56,382 bases of DNA from the NCBI GenBank assembly GCA_902776185.1, contig CACYPH010000008.1:1-56382 (forward strand). The letters are read 5' to 3'. The notes below the pieces were generated by a model. That model was not told the origin of the DNA. It saw only the letters and a list, made by a program, of their open reading frames with translations, and ran no database searches. The position numbers and the translations under genes were made by a program. Shown here one piece after another: positions 39,286 to 48,362 of this stretch. Each line of letters opens with the position of its first letter. Position 1 is the stretch's first letter. Source of the stretch: an uncultured Ruminococcus sp. Its GTDB lineage: Bacteria; Bacillota; Clostridia; Oscillospirales; Acutalibacteraceae.

Positions 39286-41676
39286 TTATTTCAGGTAGGT
39301 CTGACCGGAAGGTCCGATCGCGCCGGTAACCTTAGAGCCGCCGCCGGACCATACGTATACGCGCATATTGCCCTTGCCGGTAGAGCCAACGGACAGTGTG
39401 CCGCCGGAAACCTGCTTAACGTCGCCAGAGACAGCGTCGACATACTTGCCATCCGGGATGCCCTTGAAGGTCGCACCATCGGTGACCGCTACGCAAGCGA
39501 GCGAGTCAACGTTGGAGGTTGTGCCGTTGGCATCGGTGTACTTGCCGGTGTAGCGTCTGATATACGCCATGTTGCCGGAAACGTTGGAGCCGTTGGTGGT
39601 GTACTGACCGAGCTGGAGAGCCGGTACAGCACGGCGGATCGCGTTGAGCTTCTGCAGGTGCTTCGACAGCGGAGAGCTCAGGGTGCTGTTGACTGTGCCG
39701 GACGCGGTGTACTGGCTGAAGTCAGTCGCGTTGACAGAGCCTTCGATCTTGTCGCCGTAGTATGCACGGCCGGTGTTCGCCAGCGGCATATTAGGACCGT
39801 CGTCGATCTTGCAGCCCTTCTGGAACTCGACCTCGGAGCCGTAGTACAGGCACGGAATACCGCGGAAGGTGAACATCAGGTTGAGGTTCTCAGCCCATGT
39901 CTGCTGACCGCCGGTGAAACGCTGGGTCTGGTTCTGGTCGGGAGCGTAGTCGTGGGAATCGACGTAGGTGACGTTCCATGTCGCATCGTTGTTGTACTGG
40001 TCCTGACCGAGCGCCGCGCCGAATGCGCTGCCCGCAGAGTCAAACTGCCAGTGCATCGTGAAGTCGATAACGCCCATGCCGGAATTCTTGGAGTAATCCG
40101 GAGTATGATAGTTTACGCCGTTGAGGAACGCGTTGTTCGAGGTCGGCTGACCGGAACAGCTGACGTGCGCCTCACTGTACGCGATGGTGTTGTTGAGGTT
40201 TGACTTGATCGAATCGGGATCGGTCTTGTCGGACAGCTTCGCGAGATCCGCAGAGGAATCATCCCATGTGTAGAACTGGACGGATTCGCCTGCATTGTCG
40301 CGATACCATGTCTGGCTGTAACGGCAGCAGACTTCGCCGAACATATAGAAGTTCTCGTTGCCGGCAGACTTCGCTGCAGCGTTAATGCGGTCGTTGTACC
40401 ACTTGTTCAGCGACAGACGCGGGATATGACGGACGGTATCGACACGGAAGCCGTCAACGCCCATATCGAGGTAGTTCGAGTAAGCGTCGACAATGTAATC
40501 CGAGACAGCCTTGTTCTCAGTGTTCAGGTCGACGCAGTCGCCCGCGATCTGGCAGAACTTACAGGTCCAGTCGTCCCAGTTCAGGCTTGCATAGTAGCCG
40601 TTGTGATAATAGTTCTTCGAGTTGCAGGTAGCATCGCGGGAAACATTATCGGTAAAGCCCTGAGTCTGCTTCATCAGCTGCAGACGCTTGTCATACTGCA
40701 TTCCGGGCTGCAGGTTATAGTAACCGGCAGCATCCTTGACGCCGCAGTAGTCGAGCAGCTTCTTGCTGGGGATCATGGTGCTTTCCAGATCGGCAAGATC
40801 CGTGATCTTCGAGTACTTCTTGGTGAACAGCGGTTCGAGGTTCGCTTCACCGAAGTTGCCGGTGTGGTTCCATACGACGTCCTGGATGATCTTCATGCCC
40901 TTGCTGTGGGCAGCCTGGATCAGATCCTCGTAGGTGAAGTTAGAGCTTTCATAACGAGCGTCGACCTTGGATAAGTCAAGCGCATGGTAGCCGTGGTAAT
41001 CGTAACCGGAGGCGTTCTCAACGACCGGGGTGATCCAGATCGCGGAGAAGCCGAGCGCCTTGATATAATCGAGCTTGTCGGCAAGGCCCTTGAAGTCGCC
41101 GCGCCATGCGGGGTCGGTATCGGGGTTGTTTGCCTTGCCGTCATCCCAACAGTGAACGTTGTTGGACTTATCGCCGTCGAAGAAACGGGTGGTGATGACG
41201 AAATAGATGGAATCCTGACGCATATCGACGCTGGAATAATCATCAAAATCGTCGGGGTTGCGGGTCTTGAGACGACCGTCCTTGAACCAGTATTCACCGG
41301 CTGCCTGAATGGTCATCTCTTCGCTCTTCTGTCCCGAGAGGGCGGTGGTGCCGTCGGTGACGAGGAAGTTGATCTTGGTCGTACCCGTGAAGGTATAGGT
41401 ATACCATTTTCCGCCGACCTGAGAGCTGTCCGCGGTCATTTTGGTACCGGGATAAGCGACCTCTTTATTGGTGGGCAGAGCATTCCAATAGTAGAGATAA
41501 GGGGTGAAATCCTTACCGCTCGCCTGACCCTTGACGTGGAGGGTGATGCCCGATGCGCCTGTCTGCGCAAGTTCTTCTGCTGTTTCAGCACCGACGGAAA
41601 CCGCGGAGTAAACAGCGATCGTTGCCATCAGCGAAATGCATAACAGCAGCGAAACAAAACGTTTAATATGTTTCAT
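39286..41676 (-). CDS. Secreted GH13 alpha-amylase with N-terminal starch-binding domain
   Basis: A 796-residue extracellular enzyme that cleaves internal alpha-1,4 bonds of starch. Signal peptide about 1-30. A CBM26-like module covers about 40-140 (LYYWNALP, PGTKMT, WYTYTF). The GH13 barrel follows with DVVWNH (266-271), the nucleophile Asp413 in GFRVDT, the acid/base Glu448 in MFGEV and Asp576 in YVDSHD. A beta-sheet C domain ends the protein. No dockerin is present, in contrast to its operon partner. The start has AGGAGGAAAC and is only 15 bp after the preceding gene. Confidence 0.93.
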   Translation of the reverse strand: MKHIKRFVSLLLCISLMATIAVYSAVSVGAETAEELAQTGASGITLHVKGQASGKDFTPYLYYWNALPTNKEVAYPGTKMTADSSQVGGKWYTYTFTGTTKINFLVTDGTTALSGQKSEEMTIQAAGEYWFKDGRLKTRNPDDFDDYSSVDMRQDSIYFVITTRFFDGDKSNNVHCWDDGKANNPDTDPAWRGDFKGLADKLDYIKALGFSAIWITPVVENASGYDYHGYHALDLSKVDARYESSNFTYEDLIQAAHSKGMKIIQDVVWNHTGNFGEANLEPLFTKKYSKITDLADLESTMIPSKKLLDYCGVKDAAGYYNLQPGMQYDKRLQLMKQTQGFTDNVSRDATCNSKNYYHNGYYASLNWDDWTCKFCQIAGDCVDLNTENKAVSDYIVDAYSNYLDMGVDGFRVDTVRHIPRLSLNKWYNDRINAAAKSAGNENFYMFGEVCCRYSQTWYRDNAGESVQFYTWDDSSADLAKLSDKTDPDSIKSNLNNTIAYSEAHVSCSGQPTSNNAFLNGVNYHTPDYSKNSGMGVIDFTMHWQFDSAGSAFGAALGQDQYNNDATWNVTYVDSHDYAPDQNQTQRFTGGQQTWAENLNLMFTFRGIPCLYYGSEVEFQKGCKIDDGPNMPLANTGRAYYGDKIEGSVNATDFSQYTASGTVNSTLSSPLSKHLQKLNAIRRAVPALQLGQYTTNGSNVSGNMAYIRRYTGKYTDANGTTSNVDSLACVAVTDGATFKGIPDGKYVDAVSGDVKQVSGGTLSVGSTGKGNMRVYVWSGGGSKVTGAIGPSGQTYLK

Positions 41677-41691
41677 TTTCTGTTTCCTCCT

Positions 41692-43695
41692 TTACAGTTT
41701 AGTGATCAATCCGGCGATGAAACGCTGGATGCGGGTCGCGTCGATGATGGTGACCTTGCCGTCGTAGTCGGCGTCGGCAGCAGTACGGTCGATCTGTGTT
41801 TCGAGATCAGCCAGCACGCGCTGGATACGGGTCGCGTCGAGGATCGTTACCTGACCGTCCATATCCGCGTCGCCGATCTTGGATGAACCGCCGGAGTTGG
41901 TGGGGCTGACGGTAGTGGGAGTATTCGGAGCGGTCTCGTCGGTGGGATTCGACGGGTTAGTGACGCTGTCGTAAATGTAGTCGCGCTCATCGATCGCATT
42001 GTCGGAGCCCTGAACGCTGACGGTAACGACGTACTTGCCGAGTGCAGTGGGCGTGAAGCTGTAGCTGGTGTTGCGGGTATAGTAAGGAACGTTGACGATA
42101 TTGCCGGACGCATCCTTGACTGTGTACTTATAGAACAGCAGCTTGGTACCGGTGTTGCCGCCGCCGGCGGTCACCGAGATATTGCAAACGGAAGACTTTT
42201 TGATCTGCTTGCCGTTCGCGGGAGAGACCGTCTTGATGAACGGATTCGACGCAGTTGTGCCGTCGGTGATCTGGTAGGTCTTGGTACGCTTGTTGGTGTT
42301 GCCCTGAGAATCCTTGAACTCGTAGGTCAGGGTGTAAGTGCCTGCGGAAGAAGGCGTCCACACTGCCATGTTCGAGGTGCTGTAGTCCTTGAGGACGGTA
42401 GAGCCGGCAGAGAACTTGTAGTAAACGGTGCCCTGACCGGTCGCAGAAGCAGTCAGCGTGATGCCGACGCCTGCGTACTGGGGCGCTTCAAGATCAGTGC
42501 CGAAGGACTGTACCTGCAGAGGCGAGGTATCGTAGATCGACCACTGGCCGGTCTTGTTGTTATAGATATAACCGGAACCGGGGAAAGTCAGGTCGCTCGT
42601 CTGGTTATTGCCGTTCTCACTGAAGATGATGTTTTTGAAATCCTTGGGGATATTGTACTGCCAGATATTGCCGCTGACCTTGGTCATCTTGGCGCCCGGC
42701 CAAGCGGAGTTTTTATCACTCTCGCTGTTCCACATATAGGCGTTGACGGAGCCCCAGCCTGCTTCGTTCTCGCAGTAGACGATCTTTGTACCCGGGTTGA
42801 CCGGAGCAGTGGTCGGGTTCTGCGGAGCGGTTGTGGGATTCTGCGGAGCGGTCGTCGGGGTGGTAGAACCGTTGTAGTTGCTCCATGAACCGGTGCTGTT
42901 GTCATAGATCTTGCCCGTGCCCGGGAAGCTCATGTCAGCAGTCTTGGTATCGTCGCCGCCGCCGTTGAAGATGATGTTGGCGTAGCTGCCGGAAACACTG
43001 TAGCGATACACGTTGTTTCCGATGTTCTCCATCGTCGCGCCCGGCCACTCGGCGTTCTGATCAGACGCGCCGGTCGACCACAGATAGGCGTAAACGGTAC
43101 CCCAGCCGGCAGTGTTCTTGCAGTAGATGTAGCCGTTTGAGGAAGGTGCAGAGGTGGGGTTCTGGGAATTTGTCGTCGGATTCTGAGGAGCAGTTGTGGG
43201 ATTGGGAGTATTACCCGCCTCAGACTGGGCGATACAGTTCATGCCTGCGCTCTCGGAAGAGAAGTAGATACGGACTGCGTCACCGGAGGGATTCCAGAGG
43301 TGCATACAGACATAGCCGTGGTAGTTACCCTGGGAAAGGTAATACTTACCGGCGTTCTGTACACCGCCGACAGCGGGGCTCTTGACAGCCGACGTGCCGG
43401 AATCGTTGACCTTGGAAACGACGAAGCAGTAGTCGCCGCTTGCGCCGGTAAGGTCATAGTAATAGTAGCCTTTTGTTCCATCGTAGGAGAATGATCCCGT
43501 CGGCGAATGCATCGAACCGAAATCGGGACTGTTGGAATTCTGGCCCCAGAAATAGTAGTTATCAGCGCCTGTTTGGGCAAGCTCGGTAGTATCTTCCGCG
43601 CGGACTACGAGCGTTGAGGCGATAACGGATACCAAAATCGCCGCCACAAGCAGGAGAGATAACAACGTCTTTCGGGACTTGAGTGTAATTCTCAC
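41692..43695 (-). CDS. Starch-binding CBM26 protein with type I-like dockerin
   Basis: A 667-residue secreted non-enzymatic protein. A signal peptide is followed by an ELAQTGA segment shared with the amylase and a carbohydrate-binding-like N-terminal domain (about 40-155). Pro/Thr linkers (NPTTAPQ repeats) separate two CBM26 modules (about 190-270 and 305-388; AGWGTVYAYLW / AGWGSVNAYMW). Two Ig-like domains follow (about 395-580). A C-terminal dockerin (about 607-667) has GDADMDGQVTILDATRIQR and ADYDGKVTIIDATRIQR. GTG at 43695 was chosen over an ATG seven codons earlier because AAGGAGG lies just before it. It probably docks starch-binding modules onto a cohesin scaffold not in this window. 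Confidence 0.88.
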   Translation of the reverse strand: MRITLKSRKTLLSLLLVAAILVSVIASTLVVRAEDTTELAQTGADNYYFWGQNSNSPDFGSMHSPTGSFSYDGTKGYYYYDLTGASGDYCFVVSKVNDSGTSAVKSPAVGGVQNAGKYYLSQGNYHGYVCMHLWNPSGDAVRIYFSSESAGMNCIAQSEAGNTPNPTTAPQNPTTNSQNPTSAPSSNGYIYCKNTAGWGTVYAYLWSTGASDQNAEWPGATMENIGNNVYRYSVSGSYANIIFNGGGDDTKTADMSFPGTGKIYDNSTGSWSNYNGSTTPTTAPQNPTTAPQNPTTAPVNPGTKIVYCENEAGWGSVNAYMWNSESDKNSAWPGAKMTKVSGNIWQYNIPKDFKNIIFSENGNNQTSDLTFPGSGYIYNNKTGQWSIYDTSPLQVQSFGTDLEAPQYAGVGITLTASATGQGTVYYKFSAGSTVLKDYSTSNMAVWTPSSAGTYTLTYEFKDSQGNTNKRTKTYQITDGTTASNPFIKTVSPANGKQIKKSSVCNISVTAGGGNTGTKLLFYKYTVKDASGNIVNVPYYTRNTSYSFTPTALGKYVVTVSVQGSDNAIDERDYIYDSVTNPSNPTDETAPNTPTTVSPTNSGGSSKIGDADMDGQVTILDATRIQRVLADLETQIDRTAADADYDGKVTIIDATRIQRFIAGLITKL

Positions 43696-43864
43696 GATAG
43701 TGTTCCTCCTTTTCAATATTTTTGCATAATACTAGATTATACAAATATATAATAGCAAAAGTTACGAATTTTTAATTTCTTTTAAAGAATTATTAGATGT
43801 ACAATTTTTCGACGCAAAACTGTGCAATATTAACACCGAAAAGCAGTCGGTTTATTCGCTTTGC
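43696..43864. other. AT-rich upstream region of the starch operon
   Basis: No gene. On the minus strand AAAAGGAGG serves the GTG start, and TATAAT at about 43736-43741 is a likely -10 with no good -35. The region also holds a copy of the recurrent quasi-palindrome (43775-43793). No catabolite-responsive (cre) site was found. Confidence 0.5.
43775..43793 (+). repeat. AT-rich quasi-palindrome upstream of the starch operon
   Basis: ATTTCTTTTAAAGAATTAT, 16 of 19 matches, about 80 bp upstream of the CBM26-dockerin gene. Confidence 0.4.
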
Positions 43865-43894
43865 ATAAAAGTAAGCCTCCGATAACTCGGAGGC
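43865..43894 (-). terminator. Terminator of rarA
   Basis: GCCTCCGA-TAAC-TCGGAGGC is a perfect 8-bp stem (43875-43894). On the minus strand it is followed by TTACTTTT. It lies 5 bp after the rarA stop. Confidence 0.8.
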
Positions 43895-43899
43895 TTTGG

Positions 43900-45165
43900 T
43901 TAGTTATGACCTTTGATCTTTTCCCAGTAGGTTTTGTATGCCTGCTCGGTTTTATTCTCGCCGTACTCGTAGTAACGGTGATCCTTGATATCGTCGGGAA
44001 GGTACTGCTGAGCGGTCCAGTGGTTCGGATAGGAATGTGGATAGAGATAATTCTGACCCTTCTCTTCCCTCTCCTCGCCGTCGAAATGCTTGTTCTGGAG
44101 CTGACGCGGGACGATCTGTCCGAGCCCTGCTCTCACGTCCTCCTGCGCCGCGGAGATCGCATTGACGCCGGAGTTGGATTTCGGCGCGAGGCATACCATG
44201 ATGACCGCGTCGGCAAGCGGGATGCGAGCCTCGGGGAAACCGACCTGCATCGCGATATCGACGCAGGATTTGACGATCGGAATGATCTGCGGATATGCCA
44301 GTCCGACGTCCTCGCACGCACAGACGACCAGTCGTCGGCAGGCGGAGATCAGATCGCCGGCTTCTACCAAGCGTGCGAGATAAAACAGCGCTGCGTCGAC
44401 GTCGCTGCCGCGCATACTCTTTTGGTAAGCGGAAATGACGTCGTAGTGGGAATCCCCGTCGCGATCGTATCTGGCGCCCGAGCGCTGGGTCAGGGACTTG
44501 GCGAGTTCCTCGTCAACGGTGACCGTATCGCCGTTATCTCCCGCGAGCACGCACAGCTCGACCGCGTTGAGCGATTTGCGGACGTCGCCTCCGCACGCCT
44601 TGCAGATATGCTGTACCGCCGCATCGGAAAAATCGATGGACTTTCCCTTTTCTTCACTGAGGATTCGTACCGCGCGCCGCACTGCATGCGCGACCTCCTC
44701 GGGTTCGACCGCCTTGAACTCGAACACCGTCGAGCGCGACAGGATCGCATTGTAGATATAGAAATAGGGATTCTCGGTGGTGGAGGCGATCAGGGTGATG
44801 GAGCCGTTTTCGATGAATTCGAGCAGGGTCTGCTGCTGCTTTTTGTTGAGATACTGGATCTCATCGAGGTAGAGCAGTACGCCGTTCAGCCCCTCAAAGG
44901 TATTCAGCGAAGAGACGATCTCCTTGATATCGGCGGTGGAAGCGGTCGTGCCATTGAGCTTCTTGAATGAGCGGTTGGTGATCCGCGCGATATAGGACGC
45001 GAGGGTGGTTTTTCCGACGCCGGAAGGCCCGTAGAATATTAAATTGGGGATGTTGCCGCTCTCGATGATCTTTCGAAGCGGTCGTCCGGGAGCGAGCAGC
45101 TCCTTTTGACCGACGATATCGTCGAGCGTTTCGGGACGAAGCCTGTCAGCAAGCGGAGTGTTCAT
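43900..45165 (-). CDS. rarA: Replication-associated recombination protein RarA (MgsA)
   Basis: A 421-residue AAA+ ATPase related to clamp loaders and to yeast Mgs1, acting at stalled replication forks. Walker A is FYGPSGVGKTT (about 44-54), Walker B is LLYLDEIQYLN (about 94-104), and STTENPYF is the sensor 1 region. The start PLADRLRPETLDDIVGQ is diagnostic. ATG 45165 has GGAGGAATACC before it; the open frame extends upstream only by chance into repeat C. Confidence 0.94.
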   Translation of the reverse strand: MNTPLADRLRPETLDDIVGQKELLAPGRPLRKIIESGNIPNLIFYGPSGVGKTTLASYIARITNRSFKKLNGTTASTADIKEIVSSLNTFEGLNGVLLYLDEIQYLNKKQQQTLLEFIENGSITLIASTTENPYFYIYNAILSRSTVFEFKAVEPEEVAHAVRRAVRILSEEKGKSIDFSDAAVQHICKACGGDVRKSLNAVELCVLAGDNGDTVTVDEELAKSLTQRSGARYDRDGDSHYDVISAYQKSMRGSDVDAALFYLARLVEAGDLISACRRLVVCACEDVGLAYPQIIPIVKSCVDIAMQVGFPEARIPLADAVIMVCLAPKSNSGVNAISAAQEDVRAGLGQIVPRQLQNKHFDGEEREEKGQNYLYPHSYPNHWTAQQYLPDDIKDHRYYEYGENKTEQAYKTYWEKIKGHN

Positions 45166-45189
45166 GGTATTCCTCCGGGAAACACAACT

Positions 45190-45269
45190 TGTAGGGGCGA
45201 CCATCGGTCGCCCGTCTTCTATGAAAGATGCTGTTATGAAAATGCGGGCGAGCAATGCTCGCCCCTACA
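45190..45269. repeat. Repeat C, TGTAGGGGCGA inverted-repeat element
   Basis: 80 bp bounded by TGTAGGGGCGA and TCGCCCCTACA, with inner hairpins CGACCATCGGTCG and GGGCGAGCAATGCTCGCCC. It lies between glyA and rarA and encodes nothing. Elements with these ends are, from general knowledge, frequent in clostridial intergenic DNA. Confidence 0.75.
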
Positions 45270-45280
45270 TTATCGTATGA

Positions 45281-46534
45281 TTATTGATACAGCGGATATT
45301 TCTCGCAGAGGGCGGCGACCTTGTTAAGCGCGGTCTGCTTGTTGCCCTCGAAGTCCTTGATGACCAGCGAGATGCACTCGGCGATCACATCCATGTCCTC
45401 CTCTTTCAGACCGCGGGTAGTGACCGCAGCGGTACCGATACGGATGCCGGAGGTGACAAACGGTGAGAGCGGCTCACCGGGGATGGTGTTCTTGTTGACG
45501 GTGATGTGGACCTCGTCGAGGTTATGCTCGAGCTCCTTGCCGGTGACGCCGTCCTCGCGCAGATCCATCAGCATGACATGGTTGTCAGTGCCGCCGGAAA
45601 CGAGCTTGTGACCGCGGTCGATCAAGCCCTGTGCAAGCGCCTTGCAGTTCTTGACGATCTGCTCGGCATAGGCTTTGAACTCAGGCTGTAAGGCTTCCTT
45701 AAAGCAGACGGCTTTGGACGCGATGATGTGCATCAGAGGGCCGCCCTGCATACCGGGGAACGCCGCCTTGTCGATCGCCTTGGCAAATTCCTCTTTGCAG
45801 AGGATCATACCGCCGCGCGGACCGCGGAGGGTCTTATGGGTGGTGGTGGTGACAAAATGTGCGTAAGGAACGGGGTTTTCATGCTGACCGCCGGCGACCA
45901 AGCCTGCGATATGTGCCATATCGACCATCAGGTATGCGCCGACCTCATCGGCGATCTCTCTGAATTTTTTGAAGTCGATCGCGCGCGGATAAGCGGATGC
46001 GCCGCAGACGATCATCTTCGGCTTGCATTCCTTTGCGATTTCGAGCACCTTATCGTAGTCGATGCGATGGGTCTCGGGATCGACGCCGTAGCTGACGACG
46101 TTGAAATACTTACCGCTGATGTTGACGGGTGAACCGTGGGTCAGATGACCGCCCTCACTAAGGCTCATACCCATAATGGTATCGCCCGGCTCGAGCATCG
46201 CAAAATAGACGATCTGGTTTGCCTGAGAACCCGAGTGGGGCTGGACGTTGGCATGTTCTGCGCCGAAGAGCTTGCATGCGCGCTCGCGGGCGATATTCTC
46301 AGCTACGTCTACTGCGTAGCAGCCGCCGTAGTAACGCCTGCCCGGGTAACCCTCGGCATACTTGTTGGTCAGCACAGAGCCCATCGCCGCCATGACCGCC
46401 GGAGAAACAATATTCTCGCTGGCGATCAGCTCGAGGTTCTGCTGCTGGCGCTTGAGCTCGGCCGCCATCGCGTCGCCAATCTCAGCGTCATAGTTTTTTA
46501 CAAATCCGATTGAGTCCATCAAATCCTTGTACAT
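45281..46534 (-). CDS. glyA: Serine hydroxymethyltransferase
   Basis: A 417-residue PLP enzyme that interconverts serine and glycine and loads tetrahydrofolate with one-carbon units. The N-terminal [29 protein letters not shown], and the PLP-lysine motif [15 protein letters not shown] (about 222-236) are all present. ATG 46534 follows GGAGGGTATT and gives the typical length; the longer open frame upstream has no family similarity. It is downstream of dusB with an 82-bp gap and is probably transcribed separately. Confidence 0.96.
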   Translation of the reverse strand: MYKDLMDSIGFVKNYDAEIGDAMAAELKRQQQNLELIASENIVSPAVMAAMGSVLTNKYAEGYPGRRYYGGCYAVDVAENIARERACKLFGAEHANVQPHSGSQANQIVYFAMLEPGDTIMGMSLSEGGHLTHGSPVNISGKYFNVVSYGVDPETHRIDYDKVLEIAKECKPKMIVCGASAYPRAIDFKKFREIADEVGAYLMVDMAHIAGLVAGGQHENPVPYAHFVTTTTHKTLRGPRGGMILCKEEFAKAIDKAAFPGMQGGPLMHIIASKAVCFKEALQPEFKAYAEQIVKNCKALAQGLIDRGHKLVSGGTDNHVMLMDLREDGVTGKELEHNLDEVHITVNKNTIPGEPLSPFVTSGIRIGTAAVTTRGLKEEDMDVIAECISLVIKDFEGNKQTALNKVAALCEKYPLYQ

Positions 46535-46616
46535 AATACCCTCCAAAAATCTTGATAATTCTGTATGATATTTCTTGACTATATAAATGCTGTTGTAAGC
46601 AATTATTTTTGTGTGA

Positions 46617-47573
46617 TTATCCGCGTATTTCAGACAGCAGATGCTGCAAATCTTCGAGCGTCTGCATAGAGAACGCAAGGTTGCGGAGCTTTGCGGCGTT
46701 CTTGAAGCCTTTCAAATAGTAGGCGGTGTGCTTGCGCGCCTCGCGCATCCCGACATACTCGCCCTTGTATTTGACGAGGTCGGTGATATGACGGCTCAGC
46801 ACGCTGAGCTTTTCATCAAGATCGGGCTTCGGCAGCAGCTTGTCCTCGCCGAGATAGGCGTTGATCTCGCGGAAGATCCACGGGTTGCCGAGCGCGCCGC
46901 GTCCGACCATGATGTAGTCGACGCCGGTGTAATCATAAAGATGCTTTGCGGATTTTGCATCGATCACGTCGCCGTTGCCGATGACGGGGATGCTCACCGC
47001 GCGCTTGACGTCGCGGATGATATCGTAATTGACGGGCGGCGCATAGAACTGCTCGCGCGTCCTGCCGTGGACAGTGATCGCCGCAGCGCCGTTATCCTCG
47101 ACGATCTTTGCGACCTCGACCGCGTTGATGTGGTCAGAATCAAAGCCCGCGCGGATCTTGACCGTGACAGGCAGATCGACCGCTTTTGACACCGCGTTCA
47201 CGATCTCGCCGCAGATGACGGGATCCTTCATCAGAGCAGCGCCCGATCCGCCGCCGGAGATCTTCGGAGCGGGACAGCCCATATTGATATCGATCACGTC
47301 GGGCTGATATTGCAGCGCAAATCGTGCCGCGTCAGCCATCGTCTGAGGCTCGGTACCGAAAATCTGTACCGCACAGGGATGCTCGGCGGCAGAAAGCTCC
47401 ATCAGCTCGGCGGATTTTTTGGAATTGTAGGCGATGCCCTTGGAGCTGACCATTTCGCTGACGCAGTAGCCTGCACCGAAACGCATACACAGCTCGCGAA
47501 AGGCTCTGTCCGCTACGCCCGCCATAGGAGCGAGCGCGGCATAGCCGTTTAAAATCAGGTTGCCGATCTGCAT
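46617..47573 (-). CDS. dusB: tRNA-dihydrouridine synthase
   Basis: A 318-residue FMN enzyme that reduces uridines in tRNA. Diagnostic segments are [16 protein letters not shown] (about 14-29), [21 protein letters not shown] (about 91-111, with the catalytic-type cysteine), GRTREQFY and [11 protein letters not shown]. The subfamily is DusB-like by context and length. The start ATG overlaps the previous gene's stop by one base (TGATG), so it is translationally coupled to the acidic membrane protein gene. Confidence 0.93.
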   Translation of the reverse strand: MQIGNLILNGYAALAPMAGVADRAFRELCMRFGAGYCVSEMVSSKGIAYNSKKSAELMELSAAEHPCAVQIFGTEPQTMADAARFALQYQPDVIDINMGCPAPKISGGGSGAALMKDPVICGEIVNAVSKAVDLPVTVKIRAGFDSDHINAVEVAKIVEDNGAAAITVHGRTREQFYAPPVNYDIIRDVKRAVSIPVIGNGDVIDAKSAKHLYDYTGVDYIMVGRGALGNPWIFREINAYLGEDKLLPKPDLDEKLSVLSRHITDLVKYKGEYVGMREARKHTAYYLKGFKNAAKLRNLAFSMQTLEDLQHLLSEIRG

Positions 47574-48208
47574 CAGGCGCCTCTGCGGTGGGTGCGCTTT
47601 GAGACCATCACGCCCGCGACGACCGAGATGCCGACTGCGACGCATACCCACATGATGATGCCGGAGAACAGGGTCGCATCGGATACCTCAACGTCCGGCA
47701 GCGGCTCTGCTGTTGCGGCAGGAACCTCTTCGGGTGCGACCGTCGGCAGTTCGCTGAGATTCTTGTCCGGCGTGTACTGAGAGATATTGTCGGGCAGATC
47801 CTCGACGTTGTTGATATAATAATCGCGGATCCGATTCAGCGCGTCGGAATCCGTATCGGGCGCAGAGGAAGTCTGAGGCACATTGTTGCCGTCGTCACTG
47901 ATGTTGTTCTCATTGGATCCCGCACCGTTATCGGCATTTCCCTGCTCGGCGTCGTTGCCGGGATCGCTGTCCGCAGGCTGAGACGCTTCGCCGCTGTCGG
48001 CATTGTCGCTGTCAGCGGGTTCATTACCTGTATCGGCGTCACCGCCATCGGCATTACCGCCGTCGATCTCGCCGCCGTCGTCGGCTACCGCTTGACCGCC
48101 GTCATCTCCGGGATCGGCATAGGCGGTCAACACAGAGATTCCCGTCATAAAGACAAGGACGGTCAATACGGCAAAAAACCTTTGTAACCACTTATTTTTA
48201 TTCGACAT
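47573..48208 (-). CDS. Acidic low-complexity membrane-anchored exported protein
   Basis: A 211-residue protein with an N-terminal signal (WLQRFFAVLTVLVFMTGISV, ending about ADP at residue 33). A long acidic Asp/Gly/Asn/Ala/Ser-rich stretch covers about 34-115. A short folded-looking region follows (NRIRDYYINNVEDLPDNIS, about 125-143). A C-terminal membrane segment (about 178-200) ends in SKRTHRRGA. This layout suggests a cell-surface or cell-wall-spanning protein; no domain was recognised. ATG 48208 follows AAGGAG. Its promoter lies inside the 3' end of spoIIP, and it is coupled to dusB, an unexpected partner. Confidence 0.75.
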   Translation of the reverse strand: MSNKNKWLQRFFAVLTVLVFMTGISVLTAYADPGDDGGQAVADDGGEIDGGNADGGDADTGNEPADSDNADSGEASQPADSDPGNDAEQGNADNGAGSNENNISDDGNNVPQTSSAPDTDSDALNRIRDYYINNVEDLPDNISQYTPDKNLSELPTVAPEEVPAATAEPLPDVEVSDATLFSGIIMWVCVAVGISVVAGVMVSKRTHRRGA

Positions 48209-48333
48209 AATAAGCTCCTTCATACCAAACTCCGATCGGGCTGAAAATGTTCAACTATGCAATCTACCCAGAGAAAAGCCCGTTTTGAATCGGAGATTCG
48301 TATAATAACACAAACTACCGTATTATTATGATT

Positions 48334-48362
48334 ATTATAGCAAATCCTCAGCCTTTTTGCAA
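48334..48362 (-). promoter_or_regulatory. Promoter of the acidic protein-dusB unit
   Basis: On the minus strand: TTGCAA (48357-48362), a 17-base spacer and TATAAT (48334-48339). The -35 lies inside the last codons of spoIIP. A leader of about 120 bases follows. Confidence 0.7.

Noticed and set aside
43696-43864. Catabolite-responsive (CcpA) site before the starch operon
   Set aside because: No sequence close to the cre consensus with its central CG was found in the region.
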